Origin: Nitrosomonas sp. Nm51
GTDB taxonomy: Bacteria > Pseudomonadota > Gammaproteobacteria > Burkholderiales > Nitrosomonadaceae
Reading direction: 5' to 3'
DNA length: 64,000 bases
Assembly (NCBI RefSeq): GCF_900111165.1
Contig: NZ_FOGH01000005.1
Location: 1-64,000, forward strand
Shown here: positions 16,981 to 25,055 of the stretch, piece by piece
How positions within the stretch are numbered: the first letter of the stretch is position 1
Layout of the letters: every line of letters begins with the position of its first letter
Notes under the pieces: model-generated
Seen by the model: only the letters and a program-made list of their open reading frames with translations
Databases searched by the model: none
What the model was told of the DNA's origin: nothing
Program-made: the position numbers and the translations under genes

Positions 16981-18986
16981 ATTTTTTCCGAATTGTTCTG
17001 TGAAGAATGACCGGCGTTGGATACTGCCCGTTGAACCAGTGATTGTCGAGGCCACATCCATAAGATTAGCGTAACACAGCATGCTGCGGTCATCACACCG
17101 GTAAAAGTCCACCAATGAAATAACAGACCGACAAACAGCAATGATACAAATAACCCGGCAAAAAATGGCGTATAGGAATCGCCCGGCATTTTTAGGATAA
17201 CCTGCGGTTTCGCATCAATCGGTGAGGTACCGATTGTTTCATGGCCTGTCGTCAGCAAATATCCTTCGGAAAGACTTGAACGTTCACTACTTTCATTTAA
17301 CCGGTTTTCCCATAATGGATGACGGCTTGCGATAACAGGAATGACTGCAAAATTATAAGCAGGCGGCGGTGAAGAAATCGACCATTCGAGAGTCGCCGCG
17401 TCCCAGGGATTTGAACCTGCCAATACGCCGCGTTTAAGGCTGATCATAACGTTAACCAGAAAAATCAGAATGCCGATAGCGAATATGAAGGAGCCGATTG
17501 ATGTAATCATATTGACGCTATCCCATCCCATATGCGATGAATATGTATAGATACGCCTGGGCATGCCCAGCAAACCGGCGATGTGCATTGGGAAGAATGC
17601 TGCATTGAATCCGACGAACATAACCCAAAAGCTCCATTTGCCCAGTTTTTCATTCATCATACGGCCGGTAAACTTGGGAAACCAGTAATAAATCCCTCCT
17701 ATGACCGGAAATACATTAATACCAAGCAAAACATAGTGCAGGTGCGCGACAATGAAATAGGTTTCATTCAGTTGCCAGTTAAGCGATACTGCCGCCACCA
17801 TGACACCGGACAAGCCACCGATTACAAATAGAATAACGAAACCGGCAAAGAATAAAAAGGGGGTTTTGAACACCGGCCTTCCCAGCCAGATAGTTGCGAT
17901 CCAGGCAAACACAGCCACTGCGCTCGGGATAGAGATTGCCATACTGGCGGCGCCAAATATTGATAAAGATACAGTGGGTAAACCCGTTGCGAACATATGA
18001 TGAACCCATACCACAAAACCGAACATCATTGTCGCCATGGTGGCGAGAGCTACTGCCGTATAACCGACAAGAGGCCTTCGGCAAAATGTTGGCAATGCAT
18101 CAGAAACAATACCCATGGCAGGCAGAACAATGGCATACACCCACGGATGGCCAAAAATCCAGAATAAATGCTGCCATAGCAACGGTTTACCGCCGTTGGC
18201 CACATCGAAGAACTGGGTGCCGACTTGACGATCCAGCCATAAAAGCAAGAAAGCCAGGCTTACTGCGGGAATAGTTATGAGATTTGCTACGGATGCGGTT
18301 AGCGTACCCCAAACGAGTATTGGCACTCTATTAATCGTCATGCCGGGCGCCCGCATTTTAAAGAGTGTAACTATGAAATTAACTGCGCCAACGGTCGTTG
18401 AAATTCCCAAAAGCACCATACCAAGAGCAAAAACATCAATATTTGGACCTGTGTTATAAACAGGTCCAGAAAAGGGTACGTAGTTAAACCAGCCTGCGTT
18501 AGGAGCCTGTCCTAGTGGAAAACTTGCGTACATAAAGACGCCTGCAAATAGAAATATCCAGTATGAGAGGGCGTTCAGGCGCGGGAAAGCCATATCTCGA
18601 GAACCCAGTAATAACGGCCAAAGATAATTGGAAAAGCCTGACAGGATCGGCAAGGCATAAAGAAAAATCATCGTTATGCCGTGCATCGTGAACAATTGGT
18701 TATATTGTTCCGGTGTCAATAAAGTCTGATCGGGCAGGGAAAGCTGCGCACGCATGATAAGCGCCTCAATACCTCCTATTAACAGAAAAATGAATGCAGT
18801 AACGAGATATCGCAGACCGATCGTTTTATGATCGACTGTTGAAAACCAGCCACGCCAACCCGGATTACATTCCCATGTGTCTGCGAGACGCATCTGGGCA
18901 GTCGACCCGGTTGGAGCGCAACCATATTCAGGCACGCGCTCAAGACGATTATCCGGAAGATTATGTTTCTTGTCGGAGATAGCCAT
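16977..18986 (-). CDS. Heme-copper oxidase subunit I, divergent, with C-terminal membrane extension
   Basis: 669 residues. Heme and CuB ligands are present: His102 (TMHGITM), His280 and Tyr284 (FGHPWVY), His329-His330 (WVHHMF), His415 and His417 (VAHLHYVL). Asn120, Asp131 and Asn138 of the D-channel entrance are kept (GFSNYLWPL, SRDMAFPRLN). Two standard proton-channel residues are not: the Glu of GHPEVY is Trp282, and the K-channel Lys of PTGxKVF is Ala358 in SIPSAVAVFAW. It does not have the YS replacement of A2 oxidases either. After about residue 540 there is an extra linker and two more membrane helices, so the subunit is longer than a standard 530-residue CtaD. With CuA subunit II and subunit III beside it, an oxygen-reducing caa3-type enzyme is the best reading; the kept active-site Tyr argues against NO reductase. 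Confidence 0.85.
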   Translation of the reverse strand: MAISDKKHNLPDNRLERVPEYGCAPTGSTAQMRLADTWECNPGWRGWFSTVDHKTIGLRYLVTAFIFLLIGGIEALIMRAQLSLPDQTLLTPEQYNQLFTMHGITMIFLYALPILSGFSNYLWPLLLGSRDMAFPRLNALSYWIFLFAGVFMYASFPLGQAPNAGWFNYVPFSGPVYNTGPNIDVFALGMVLLGISTTVGAVNFIVTLFKMRAPGMTINRVPILVWGTLTASVANLITIPAVSLAFLLLWLDRQVGTQFFDVANGGKPLLWQHLFWIFGHPWVYAIVLPAMGIVSDALPTFCRRPLVGYTAVALATMATMMFGFVVWVHHMFATGLPTVSLSIFGAASMAISIPSAVAVFAWIATIWLGRPVFKTPFLFFAGFVILFVIGGLSGVMVAAVSLNWQLNETYFIVAHLHYVLLGINVFPVIGGIYYWFPKFTGRMMNEKLGKWSFWVMFVGFNAAFFPMHIAGLLGMPRRIYTYSSHMGWDSVNMITSIGSFIFAIGILIFLVNVMISLKRGVLAGSNPWDAATLEWSISSPPPAYNFAVIPVIASRHPLWENRLNESSERSSLSEGYLLTTGHETIGTSPIDAKPQVILKMPGDSYTPFFAGLFVSLLFVGLLFHWWTFTGVMTAACCVTLILWMWPRQSLVQRAVSNAGHSSQNNSEKI

Positions 18987-18992
18987 ATACTG

Positions 18993-20021
18993 TTAATCCA
19001 AATTCGATAAAAAAAGCATTAGTGCAGCAATTTCATGGTCTGACAGCGCAAAGTTTGGCATGCGCGATCCTGGTTTAAGCTCTTGTGCATTCATGATCCA
19101 TTTTTTTAGATGGCCGGGCGTGTTGGTTAATAGTCCTGCCGCAATTTTGCGTCGTGAATTCAGATGAGTCAGGTCTGGCCCATGCGTGCCGGCAGCCTCG
19201 GTTCCCCGGATGGCATGACAGCCAGCGCATTGATCCATAAATACTTTATACCCTGGATCTTCAGATGTCTCGAAACCAGGCATTGCAGTTTTTCTTTGAG
19301 CATCCTGCCAGTCTTCGAATTCTTGGGGACTTTTTGCGATAACCTCAAAACCCATATGGGCATGACCAGCTCCGCAAAACTGAACACACTGTCCAGTATA
19401 TACACCTGACACATCTGCCTGAATCCACTGCTGATTTACCAGACCCGGAATCATTTGTGTTTTTCCGGCAAGCTTTGGCACCCAAAAAGCATGAATAACA
19501 TCAGCGCTTTTAAGCTTGATAAGAACAGGCAGCCCCACAGGAATATGGAGTTCATTTGCAGTGATAATGTGTTGGGCAGGATCATCATGCTCATATTCAA
19601 CTTTCCACCACCAGTCATACCCGGTAACTGTCACAGTAAGGGCCGGCGTCTGAGGAGGCTTTGCAACCTGATTTAGAATCATCGATGCATAAATCACCAA
19701 TCCAAATAAAATAATAGTCGATATTCCTGTACCTATATATATCCAGAGAAGTCCACCACCTTCGCGATCAATGGAGTATGGATCGCTGCGGGATCTTTTG
19801 CGGATTAAAGCGGTTAACAGCAGTAGTGAAATAATGATACAAATAACCACTGATAATCCTGCAAGCACCCATCCCAGATACATTGTTGGCCTGGCCGCCG
19901 GACCGTAACTATGCAAGAAATAATTCAGTGGCGCTTCTGAAGCCTGGACTGCATTTGGTAACACCACAATTAATGTGATCAGTACAGCCAAGAATGGCAT
20001 CATGTATAAATTGTGCTTCAC
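18993..20021 (-). CDS. Cytochrome c oxidase subunit II with fused cytochrome c domain (caa3 type)
   Basis: 342 residues: a signal segment (about 5-27), two transmembrane helices (about 45-70 and 92-115), the cupredoxin domain, and a C-terminal cytochrome c. The CuA site is complete, CVQFCGAGHAHMGFEV (two Cys, His, Met), with the earlier His in VIHAFWVPKLAGK. The tail domain carries CAGCH and an axial Met candidate in PGSRMPNF. Electrons from a soluble cytochrome c pass through the fused heme to CuA and subunit I. It is the first gene of the locus, six bases before subunit I. The gene lacks a close upstream neighbour; a promoter should lie in 20022-20125. Confidence 0.9.
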   Translation of the reverse strand: MKHNLYMMPFLAVLITLIVVLPNAVQASEAPLNYFLHSYGPAARPTMYLGWVLAGLSVVICIIISLLLLTALIRKRSRSDPYSIDREGGGLLWIYIGTGISTIILFGLVIYASMILNQVAKPPQTPALTVTVTGYDWWWKVEYEHDDPAQHIITANELHIPVGLPVLIKLKSADVIHAFWVPKLAGKTQMIPGLVNQQWIQADVSGVYTGQCVQFCGAGHAHMGFEVIAKSPQEFEDWQDAQRKTAMPGFETSEDPGYKVFMDQCAGCHAIRGTEAAGTHGPDLTHLNSRRKIAAGLLTNTPGHLKKWIMNAQELKPGSRMPNFALSDHEIAALMLFLSNLD

Positions 20022-20125
20022 GGGATCGCATCCTCGAAATCAATCGTTTAATTCACCGGGTAAAAACCTGTTTTTGAGAAATCCTATTAAACTTTCAATC
20101 CCACCAAAAAATGATTCACCTGTAA

Positions 20126-20512
20126 TTATTCATCGGAATAGGCAATTGTACTTAATAAAGCCAATTCCGGCTGCCGCGAATCGAGCCGGGTATGCTGCAC
20201 CACTATCGGCACATCGGATTCGATCACACTGGCAAAAGGCGTATCCTTGGGAATTGGCTCCGGCTTATTCAGGTCATTGAACCTCTGATGTAAAATTCGC
20301 CGAGCGGGTAGCAGGATACAATATGGGCCAGCCGGCTCCCGGTCTCTAAAATAAACTGTGATTGTAACATGCGCGCACTGATCACCGGCATTAAGCATGC
20401 ACGCCGTTTCGTGACTTAAAAAACGTGGATCTTCGCCGTTTGTGCTGCCAAGCGGTATATAACCTTCAGCAATCGCCCAGCGGGTTCTTCCGATAGTGTT
20501 ATTTCTCATCAT
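20126..20512 (-). CDS. Anabaena sensory rhodopsin transducer (ASRT) family protein
   Basis: 128 residues, soluble. GRTRWAIAEGYIP at the start, SHETACMLNAGDQCAHVTIT, VYFRDREPAGPY, PARRILHQRFNDL and SDVPIVVQHTRLDSRQ are the hallmark blocks of the ASRT family, a small beta-sandwich protein first described as partner of the Anabaena sensory rhodopsin. Members also occur in many bacteria without rhodopsin, where a carbohydrate or other ligand binding role has been discussed. No rhodopsin gene is in the window. AGGAGG stands before the ATG. It lies alone, between the oxidase locus and a sugar-acid type operon. Confidence 0.85.
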   Translation of the reverse strand: MMRNNTIGRTRWAIAEGYIPLGSTNGEDPRFLSHETACMLNAGDQCAHVTITVYFRDREPAGPYCILLPARRILHQRFNDLNKPEPIPKDTPFASVIESDVPIVVQHTRLDSRQPELALLSTIAYSDE

Positions 20513-20686
20513 AACCTCCTATCACCTATCAATCCAGGTAAAACGTCGAATCCTCCACTTGTTGGCGACTGCAAAGCTCATGGTGCATGGACACTCCTAC
20601 GGAAAGACTGATTATTACTGCGCTTCAACCTAGAATCCTCTATAAGGACTTCCCGATATTTGCAAGAAGAATTTTAGGTTCAAGGT

Positions 20687-23600
20687 TTAGTTATCTTTCT
20701 CATTGAAAATTTCCCCGGAACCTTTCAGTGAAAATGCCGGATGACGCGGGCGGCTGCATACGTTGAATTCCGGATCGTCGTCTGACGATGGCTGCTTACC
20801 TTCGCGCAAAGCAAGCGCCAATACTTCAGCCAGGTGCAATGCCCGGCGACCGGTAGTTTGACTGATCTGTTCGCGGCAGCTAAATCCATTCGTGATTACC
20901 AGTGTGCTTTGTGCGGCGTTACGTACCGCCGGCAACAAAACACGTTCGCCAATTTTGATTGAAATATCATATTTTTTTTCGCTGAAACCGAATGCACCCG
21001 CCATGCCGCAACAGCCTGAATCCATCAATTCATAATCCAGGCCAAGCCGGTTGAGCAATGCCTCCTCTGCTTTCATGCCCATTATTGCGCGGTGATTGCA
21101 ATGCGCATGCACTAGCGCCTGACGCCGCAACTTAGGGGGCCGATAATCTATCTTTCGCAAAAAACTGCTCAGCAGCATGGTTTGCTGGCTGAGCCGGCGC
21201 GCATTGTAATCGTTAGGAAAAAGATTGATCAATTCATCGCGGAAAGCTGCTACACAGGAAGGCTCCAGCCCCACTATCGGCGTGCCTGCTGTAATCTCGG
21301 ATTGGAGTGCGGTCAGCGTTTGACGCCAGAGTTTCTTTGCCAGATCCAGCATACCGATATCGTACAGCGGCCGACCGCAACACAGCGGCCGTGGTGGTAG
21401 TTCAACCTGATAACCTGCTGCTTCCAGCACCTCGACTGCAGCTTTGGCCGGTTCTGGCAGAAAGTGATTGCTAAAGGTGTCAGGCCACAGAATGACCCTC
21501 GGTTTGTTCGGCCGGTTAGACTGCCGCTGTTGAAACCAATCTCTGAACGTTTGCTTGGTAAAAGGCGGCAGGCGCCGTTCGGATGCAATCCCACCAATTT
21601 TCTTGATAATGAATGCAAACGGCTCATGCTGGGTAAAAAAATTCGTTAACAGCGGCAGCTTTAAAGCTGCCCGTGACCACCAGTATATCAAACCCATTGC
21701 GTACTCGTGCCGTGACCGCAGGCGATACCGGTAATAATGCGACATAAATTCGGCTTTGTAAGTGGCCATGTCGACATTGACCGGACAGTCATGTTTGCAA
21801 CCTTTGCAAGCCAAACACCAGTCCAGCGCATCATGAATACGCCGATCGCGCCAGCCATCGGCAACGATATCGCCCTGCAGCATTTCAAACAATAGCCGGG
21901 CACGGCCGCGCGTAGAATAGGCCTCTTCGCGGGTGGCCATGTAACTGGGGCACATCACACCACTATCCACACGCCGGCACATGCCCACGCCCACACAACG
22001 CGCGGTTGCTTTAGCAAAGCTGCCATCATCGTCCGGATAACCGAAACGGGCTTTGACTGGTGGCGGGTTGTAGTGCGGACCCATACGCAAATTCTCATCT
22101 GGACGGTAACTATCAATCACTTTACCCGGGTTCATCTTCCAGCCGGGATCCCAGATTTTCTTGAATTCGCGAAACGCGCCAACCAGCTCCTCACCATACA
22201 TTTTCGGAAGTAACATTGAACGCGCCTGGCCATCGCCATGCTCGCCGGACAGCGAACCACCGTAACTGATTACCAGGTCGGCAGCTTTATCAATAAAGGC
22301 CAGGTACTTTTTTACTCCATCTGCAGTCAGTAAATCAAAGTCTATACGGCAGTGGATGCAGCCTTGGCCAAAGTGTCCGTACAGCGCACATTGGTAGCCA
22401 AATTCATTTAGCAGTTTGCGAAAATCGCGCAAATACGGACCCACCTTTTCCGGCGGGACGGCGGCATCCTCCCAGCCCGGATGGGTGGGCGACATGCCGG
22501 GTACATTGGCAGTTGCACCCAACCCGGATTCACGCACCAGCCATATATGGTGCTCTTGTTCTTTATCATCGAACAGCTTCATTGATGGCGCATCATCCTT
22601 TTTTTTCAACTCATCCATCAGTTTTTGCGCTTTATTGTCGGCATCTTCCTTGTTATCGCCGCCGAATTCGACCAGCAGCCAGCCGCCGCCATCCGGCAAC
22701 ATTTCGACATCCTCAGGATGCATGTGTTTCTTTTTCATATAGCCGATCAACGCTTGATCAATCCCTTCCAATCCGACCGGTTTATGCTCAAGAACTTCCA
22801 TAATATGATCGCCAGCGTGATATGCATCCGGATAGCCAAGCACCAGCAACGAACGGACCGCCGGGTTGGGCATAAGTTTGAGCGTAGCCGATAGCACAAT
22901 AACGCAAGTACCTTCACTACCAACCAGCGCACCTGCAACATTGAAATTATGCTCGGGAAGCAACCGATCCAAATTATAGCCGGACACACGGCGCGGAATA
23001 TCAGGATACTTAGTCCGGATCTGATCGGCATAGCAATCGCGTAGTGCTTTTAAGCCAGCATAAATTTCTCCACGTTGACCGCCTTCATTGATAATTCTGG
23101 ATAATTCTTCTTCGGAAGTAACGCCAACCGTCAGGCGCAGACCGTCATAGGTGAGGATTTCCAGGGATTCGATACTATCCACGGTTAAAGGCCCCGGCCC
23201 GTAAAACTGGGCCATCACCGAGTGCACCCCGCAGGAGTTGTTGCCGATCATACCGCCCAGAGTGTTGTGGTCGTGGGTCGCCGGATCCGGACCAAAAGTC
23301 AGATGATATTGCTCCGCTTGCCTGCGCAGCGTATCCAGATTAGCGCCTGGCTGTACTTTTGCCCGCCGCCGATACGGGTCGAGTTCAAGTACGTGATGCA
23401 TATACTTGGAAAAATCTATCACAACGGCGATATTGCAGCATTGTCCGGCCAGGCTGGTGCCGCCGCCGCGGGCGGTAATCGGCGCACCATGCTTGCGGCA
23501 CAGCGCCACGGTCTTGACAACGTCGTCGACGTTCTTTGGCAACACTACGCCGATCGGGGCCTGCCGATAATTTGAGGCATCCGTAGCATAAACAGCACGG

Positions 23601-23749
23601 CTGCCATCATCAAAGCGAACTTCGCCTTCAATAGCGGCTGATAATTCGGCAGCTAATGCGCTGACGTTTGCAGGCCGTACCGCTATTTCTGCGTGCGGTG
23701 CTGTTCGCTGCTTATCGTTTACCTGGGAATGTTGAGTAGCATTATTCAT
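20687..23749 (-). CDS. FAD-binding and Fe-S-binding dehydrogenase (GlcD-GlcF type fusion)
   Basis: About 1020 residues from the ATG at 23747-23749, eight bases after the preceding stop. Part one (to about 540) is an FAD-linked oxidase of the PCMH/VAO type: TARGGGTSLAGQCCN and FGPDPATHDHNTLGGMIGNN bind FAD, and GSLSGEHGDGQARS closes it. Part two has ferredoxin-like clusters: CVGVGMCRRVDSGVMCP and CLACKGCKHDCPVNVD. Part three has two CCG domains, PLCCGRPLYDIG and DSGCCGMAGAFGF, as in LldE/GlcF/HdrB proteins. This layout is that of YdiJ-like and D-lactate/glycolate dehydrogenases feeding electrons to the quinone or cytochrome pool. The exact 2-hydroxyacid substrate is unknown. Operon context with an enolase-superfamily enzyme suggests sugar-acid degradation. 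Confidence 0.85.
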   Translation of the reverse strand: MNNATQHSQVNDKQRTAPHAEIAVRPANVSALAAELSAAIEGEVRFDDGSRAVYATDASNYRQAPIGVVLPKNVDDVVKTVALCRKHGAPITARGGGTSLAGQCCNIAVVIDFSKYMHHVLELDPYRRRAKVQPGANLDTLRRQAEQYHLTFGPDPATHDHNTLGGMIGNNSCGVHSVMAQFYGPGPLTVDSIESLEILTYDGLRLTVGVTSEEELSRIINEGGQRGEIYAGLKALRDCYADQIRTKYPDIPRRVSGYNLDRLLPEHNFNVAGALVGSEGTCVIVLSATLKLMPNPAVRSLLVLGYPDAYHAGDHIMEVLEHKPVGLEGIDQALIGYMKKKHMHPEDVEMLPDGGGWLLVEFGGDNKEDADNKAQKLMDELKKKDDAPSMKLFDDKEQEHHIWLVRESGLGATANVPGMSPTHPGWEDAAVPPEKVGPYLRDFRKLLNEFGYQCALYGHFGQGCIHCRIDFDLLTADGVKKYLAFIDKAADLVISYGGSLSGEHGDGQARSMLLPKMYGEELVGAFREFKKIWDPGWKMNPGKVIDSYRPDENLRMGPHYNPPPVKARFGYPDDDGSFAKATARCVGVGMCRRVDSGVMCPSYMATREEAYSTRGRARLLFEMLQGDIVADGWRDRRIHDALDWCLACKGCKHDCPVNVDMATYKAEFMSHYYRYRLRSRHEYAMGLIYWWSRAALKLPLLTNFFTQHEPFAFIIKKIGGIASERRLPPFTKQTFRDWFQQRQSNRPNKPRVILWPDTFSNHFLPEPAKAAVEVLEAAGYQVELPPRPLCCGRPLYDIGMLDLAKKLWRQTLTALQSEITAGTPIVGLEPSCVAAFRDELINLFPNDYNARRLSQQTMLLSSFLRKIDYRPPKLRRQALVHAHCNHRAIMGMKAEEALLNRLGLDYELMDSGCCGMAGAFGFSEKKYDISIKIGERVLLPAVRNAAQSTLVITNGFSCREQISQTTGRRALHLAEVLALALREGKQPSSDDDPEFNVCSRPRHPAFSLKGSGEIFNEKDN

Positions 23750-23756
23750 AATAATC

Positions 23757-24881
23757 TCAAACAGCATATTGCGCTGCGTCGGCGCGCTTGAATTCCAGCC
23801 CCAGGCCAGGTCGCGACAAATCCGGATACAGTTTGCCGTGTTGCGGCGTTAACGCGCCGTCAAACAACATCTGTTCGATTCGGGCATGATCATGAAAGTA
23901 TTCCAGATGGCAAATGGAGCGCAATGCGCAACCAGGGTGCGTATGCAACGCTGGGGCACAATGCGATGACAGCGGCAAACCGAAGCTTTCGCATAACGCC
24001 GCAGCTCCGCAGAATCCGCTGATGCCGGCGCAGCGGGTAGCGTCAGCCTGTAAAACATCCACGCTGCCAGCCGCCAGCATGCGGCGAAAATAGTACAAGT
24101 CGTAACCGTACTCACCGGCACTGATCGCCATCCCGGCTGGTCCGCGGTCACGCAGTAGACGCAAGCCTTCTAAATCATCGGACGAAACAGGTTCTTCAAA
24201 CCAGACCACGCCATACTCGGCAAACGCCTCAGCCATGGCTATAGCCTGTTTACGACTATAGGCACCATTGGCATCGACGAATAACTCTGTAGCATCGCCA
24301 ATGGCAGCCCGCGCCGCTTTGACGCGTTCAATATCCTGCTCCGGTTTACGGCCGACTTTCATCTTGACGCGGGAAATGCCTGTATCTGTCCAGCCGCCAA
24401 GCTGGCATTGCAATTGTTCGATGCTATATGATGTGAAACCGCCGCTGCCGTAGACCGGTATGGCATCGCGCGCCCTGCCCAGCAATGTTACCAGCGGCAA
24501 TTCAAGCAGTTTCGCCTTAAGATCCCACAGCGCGTTATCAACCGCTGCGATCGCCATTGAGCTGATTCCCGGACGGCCCAGATTGCGTATGGCATGAGTC
24601 ATTTTCGTCCAGGCACCGGGGAGCGACAGCACATCGTATCCCAAAAGCAAATCTGCCAGCTTATCTTGAATCAGCCTGGCGGTAGCAGTATCGGCATAAC
24701 TATAGCCAAGTCCGCGCTGATCGCCAGCCTGTACCTCGACCAGCACCAGCGTGGTATTGTTCCATTGGAGTGTGCCATCCGATTCCGGTTGATCAGTCGG
24801 AATCGTATAAACCGAAACATCGATCCGACGGATTGGTACCATGCAATCACTGTTCCTGGCAGTGGTATAGTTATTGCTCAT
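23757..24881 (-). CDS. Mandelate racemase/muconate lactonizing enzyme-like protein (enolase superfamily)
   Basis: 374 residues. Catalytic elements are all present: the KxK base in RVKMKVG, metal ligands in FVDANGAYS (Asp), WFEEPVSSDD (Glu) and ISAGEYGYD (Glu), a later Asp in QADATRCAGISG, and His in LSSHCAPALHTHP, giving the His-Asp pair of the mandelate racemase subgroup. Such enzymes take a proton next to a carboxylate, most often to dehydrate sugar acids. The ATG overlaps the stop of the small upstream ORF (ATGA), and the FAD/Fe-S dehydrogenase starts eight bases after its stop, so it sits inside a translationally coupled operon. The specific acid cannot be named from sequence alone. Confidence 0.85.
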   Translation of the reverse strand: MSNNYTTARNSDCMVPIRRIDVSVYTIPTDQPESDGTLQWNNTTLVLVEVQAGDQRGLGYSYADTATARLIQDKLADLLLGYDVLSLPGAWTKMTHAIRNLGRPGISSMAIAAVDNALWDLKAKLLELPLVTLLGRARDAIPVYGSGGFTSYSIEQLQCQLGGWTDTGISRVKMKVGRKPEQDIERVKAARAAIGDATELFVDANGAYSRKQAIAMAEAFAEYGVVWFEEPVSSDDLEGLRLLRDRGPAGMAISAGEYGYDLYYFRRMLAAGSVDVLQADATRCAGISGFCGAAALCESFGLPLSSHCAPALHTHPGCALRSICHLEYFHDHARIEQMLFDGALTPQHGKLYPDLSRPGLGLEFKRADAAQYAV

Positions 24882-25042
24882 GCTACTTGTCCGTTCCTTA
24901 AAGTTTGATTGCTGATTGTTCGCGCCAGTTGCGCTTTCTGATGAAACCCGCCAGTCACCTCAACGCTGACATCTAAGCGGAACCGGCTCGCGGCGTCGCT
25001 GAAGTTACCGGTCAAGATGTAGTTTTCAATCGGTAATGGCAT
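24878..25042 (-). CDS. Small ORF coupled to the enolase-superfamily gene
   Basis: 54 residues, ATG at 25040-25042, starting 13 bases after the stop of the TPP enzyme gene and ending in TGA that overlaps the next ATG by four bases (ATGA). It begins MPLPIENYILTGNFSDAA and has no Cys or hydrophobic segment; I do not recognise a family. Its position, phase and exact overlap argue for a real small protein or for a translational coupler between its two neighbours. The Shine-Dalgarno is weak, as expected if translation re-initiates from the TPP gene. Confidence 0.55.
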   Translation of the reverse strand: MPLPIENYILTGNFSDAASRFRLDVSVEVTGGFHQKAQLARTISNQTLRNGQVA

Positions 25043-25055
25043 CTACAGACTGCTT

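Noticed and set aside
16977-20021. Reading the alternative oxidase as a nitric oxide reductase (sNOR/eNOR type)
   Set aside because: The cross-linked active-site Tyr284 and a complete CuA site are kept, and NOR-type Glu residues near CuB were not seen; an oxidase is the simpler reading, but a tree should decide.
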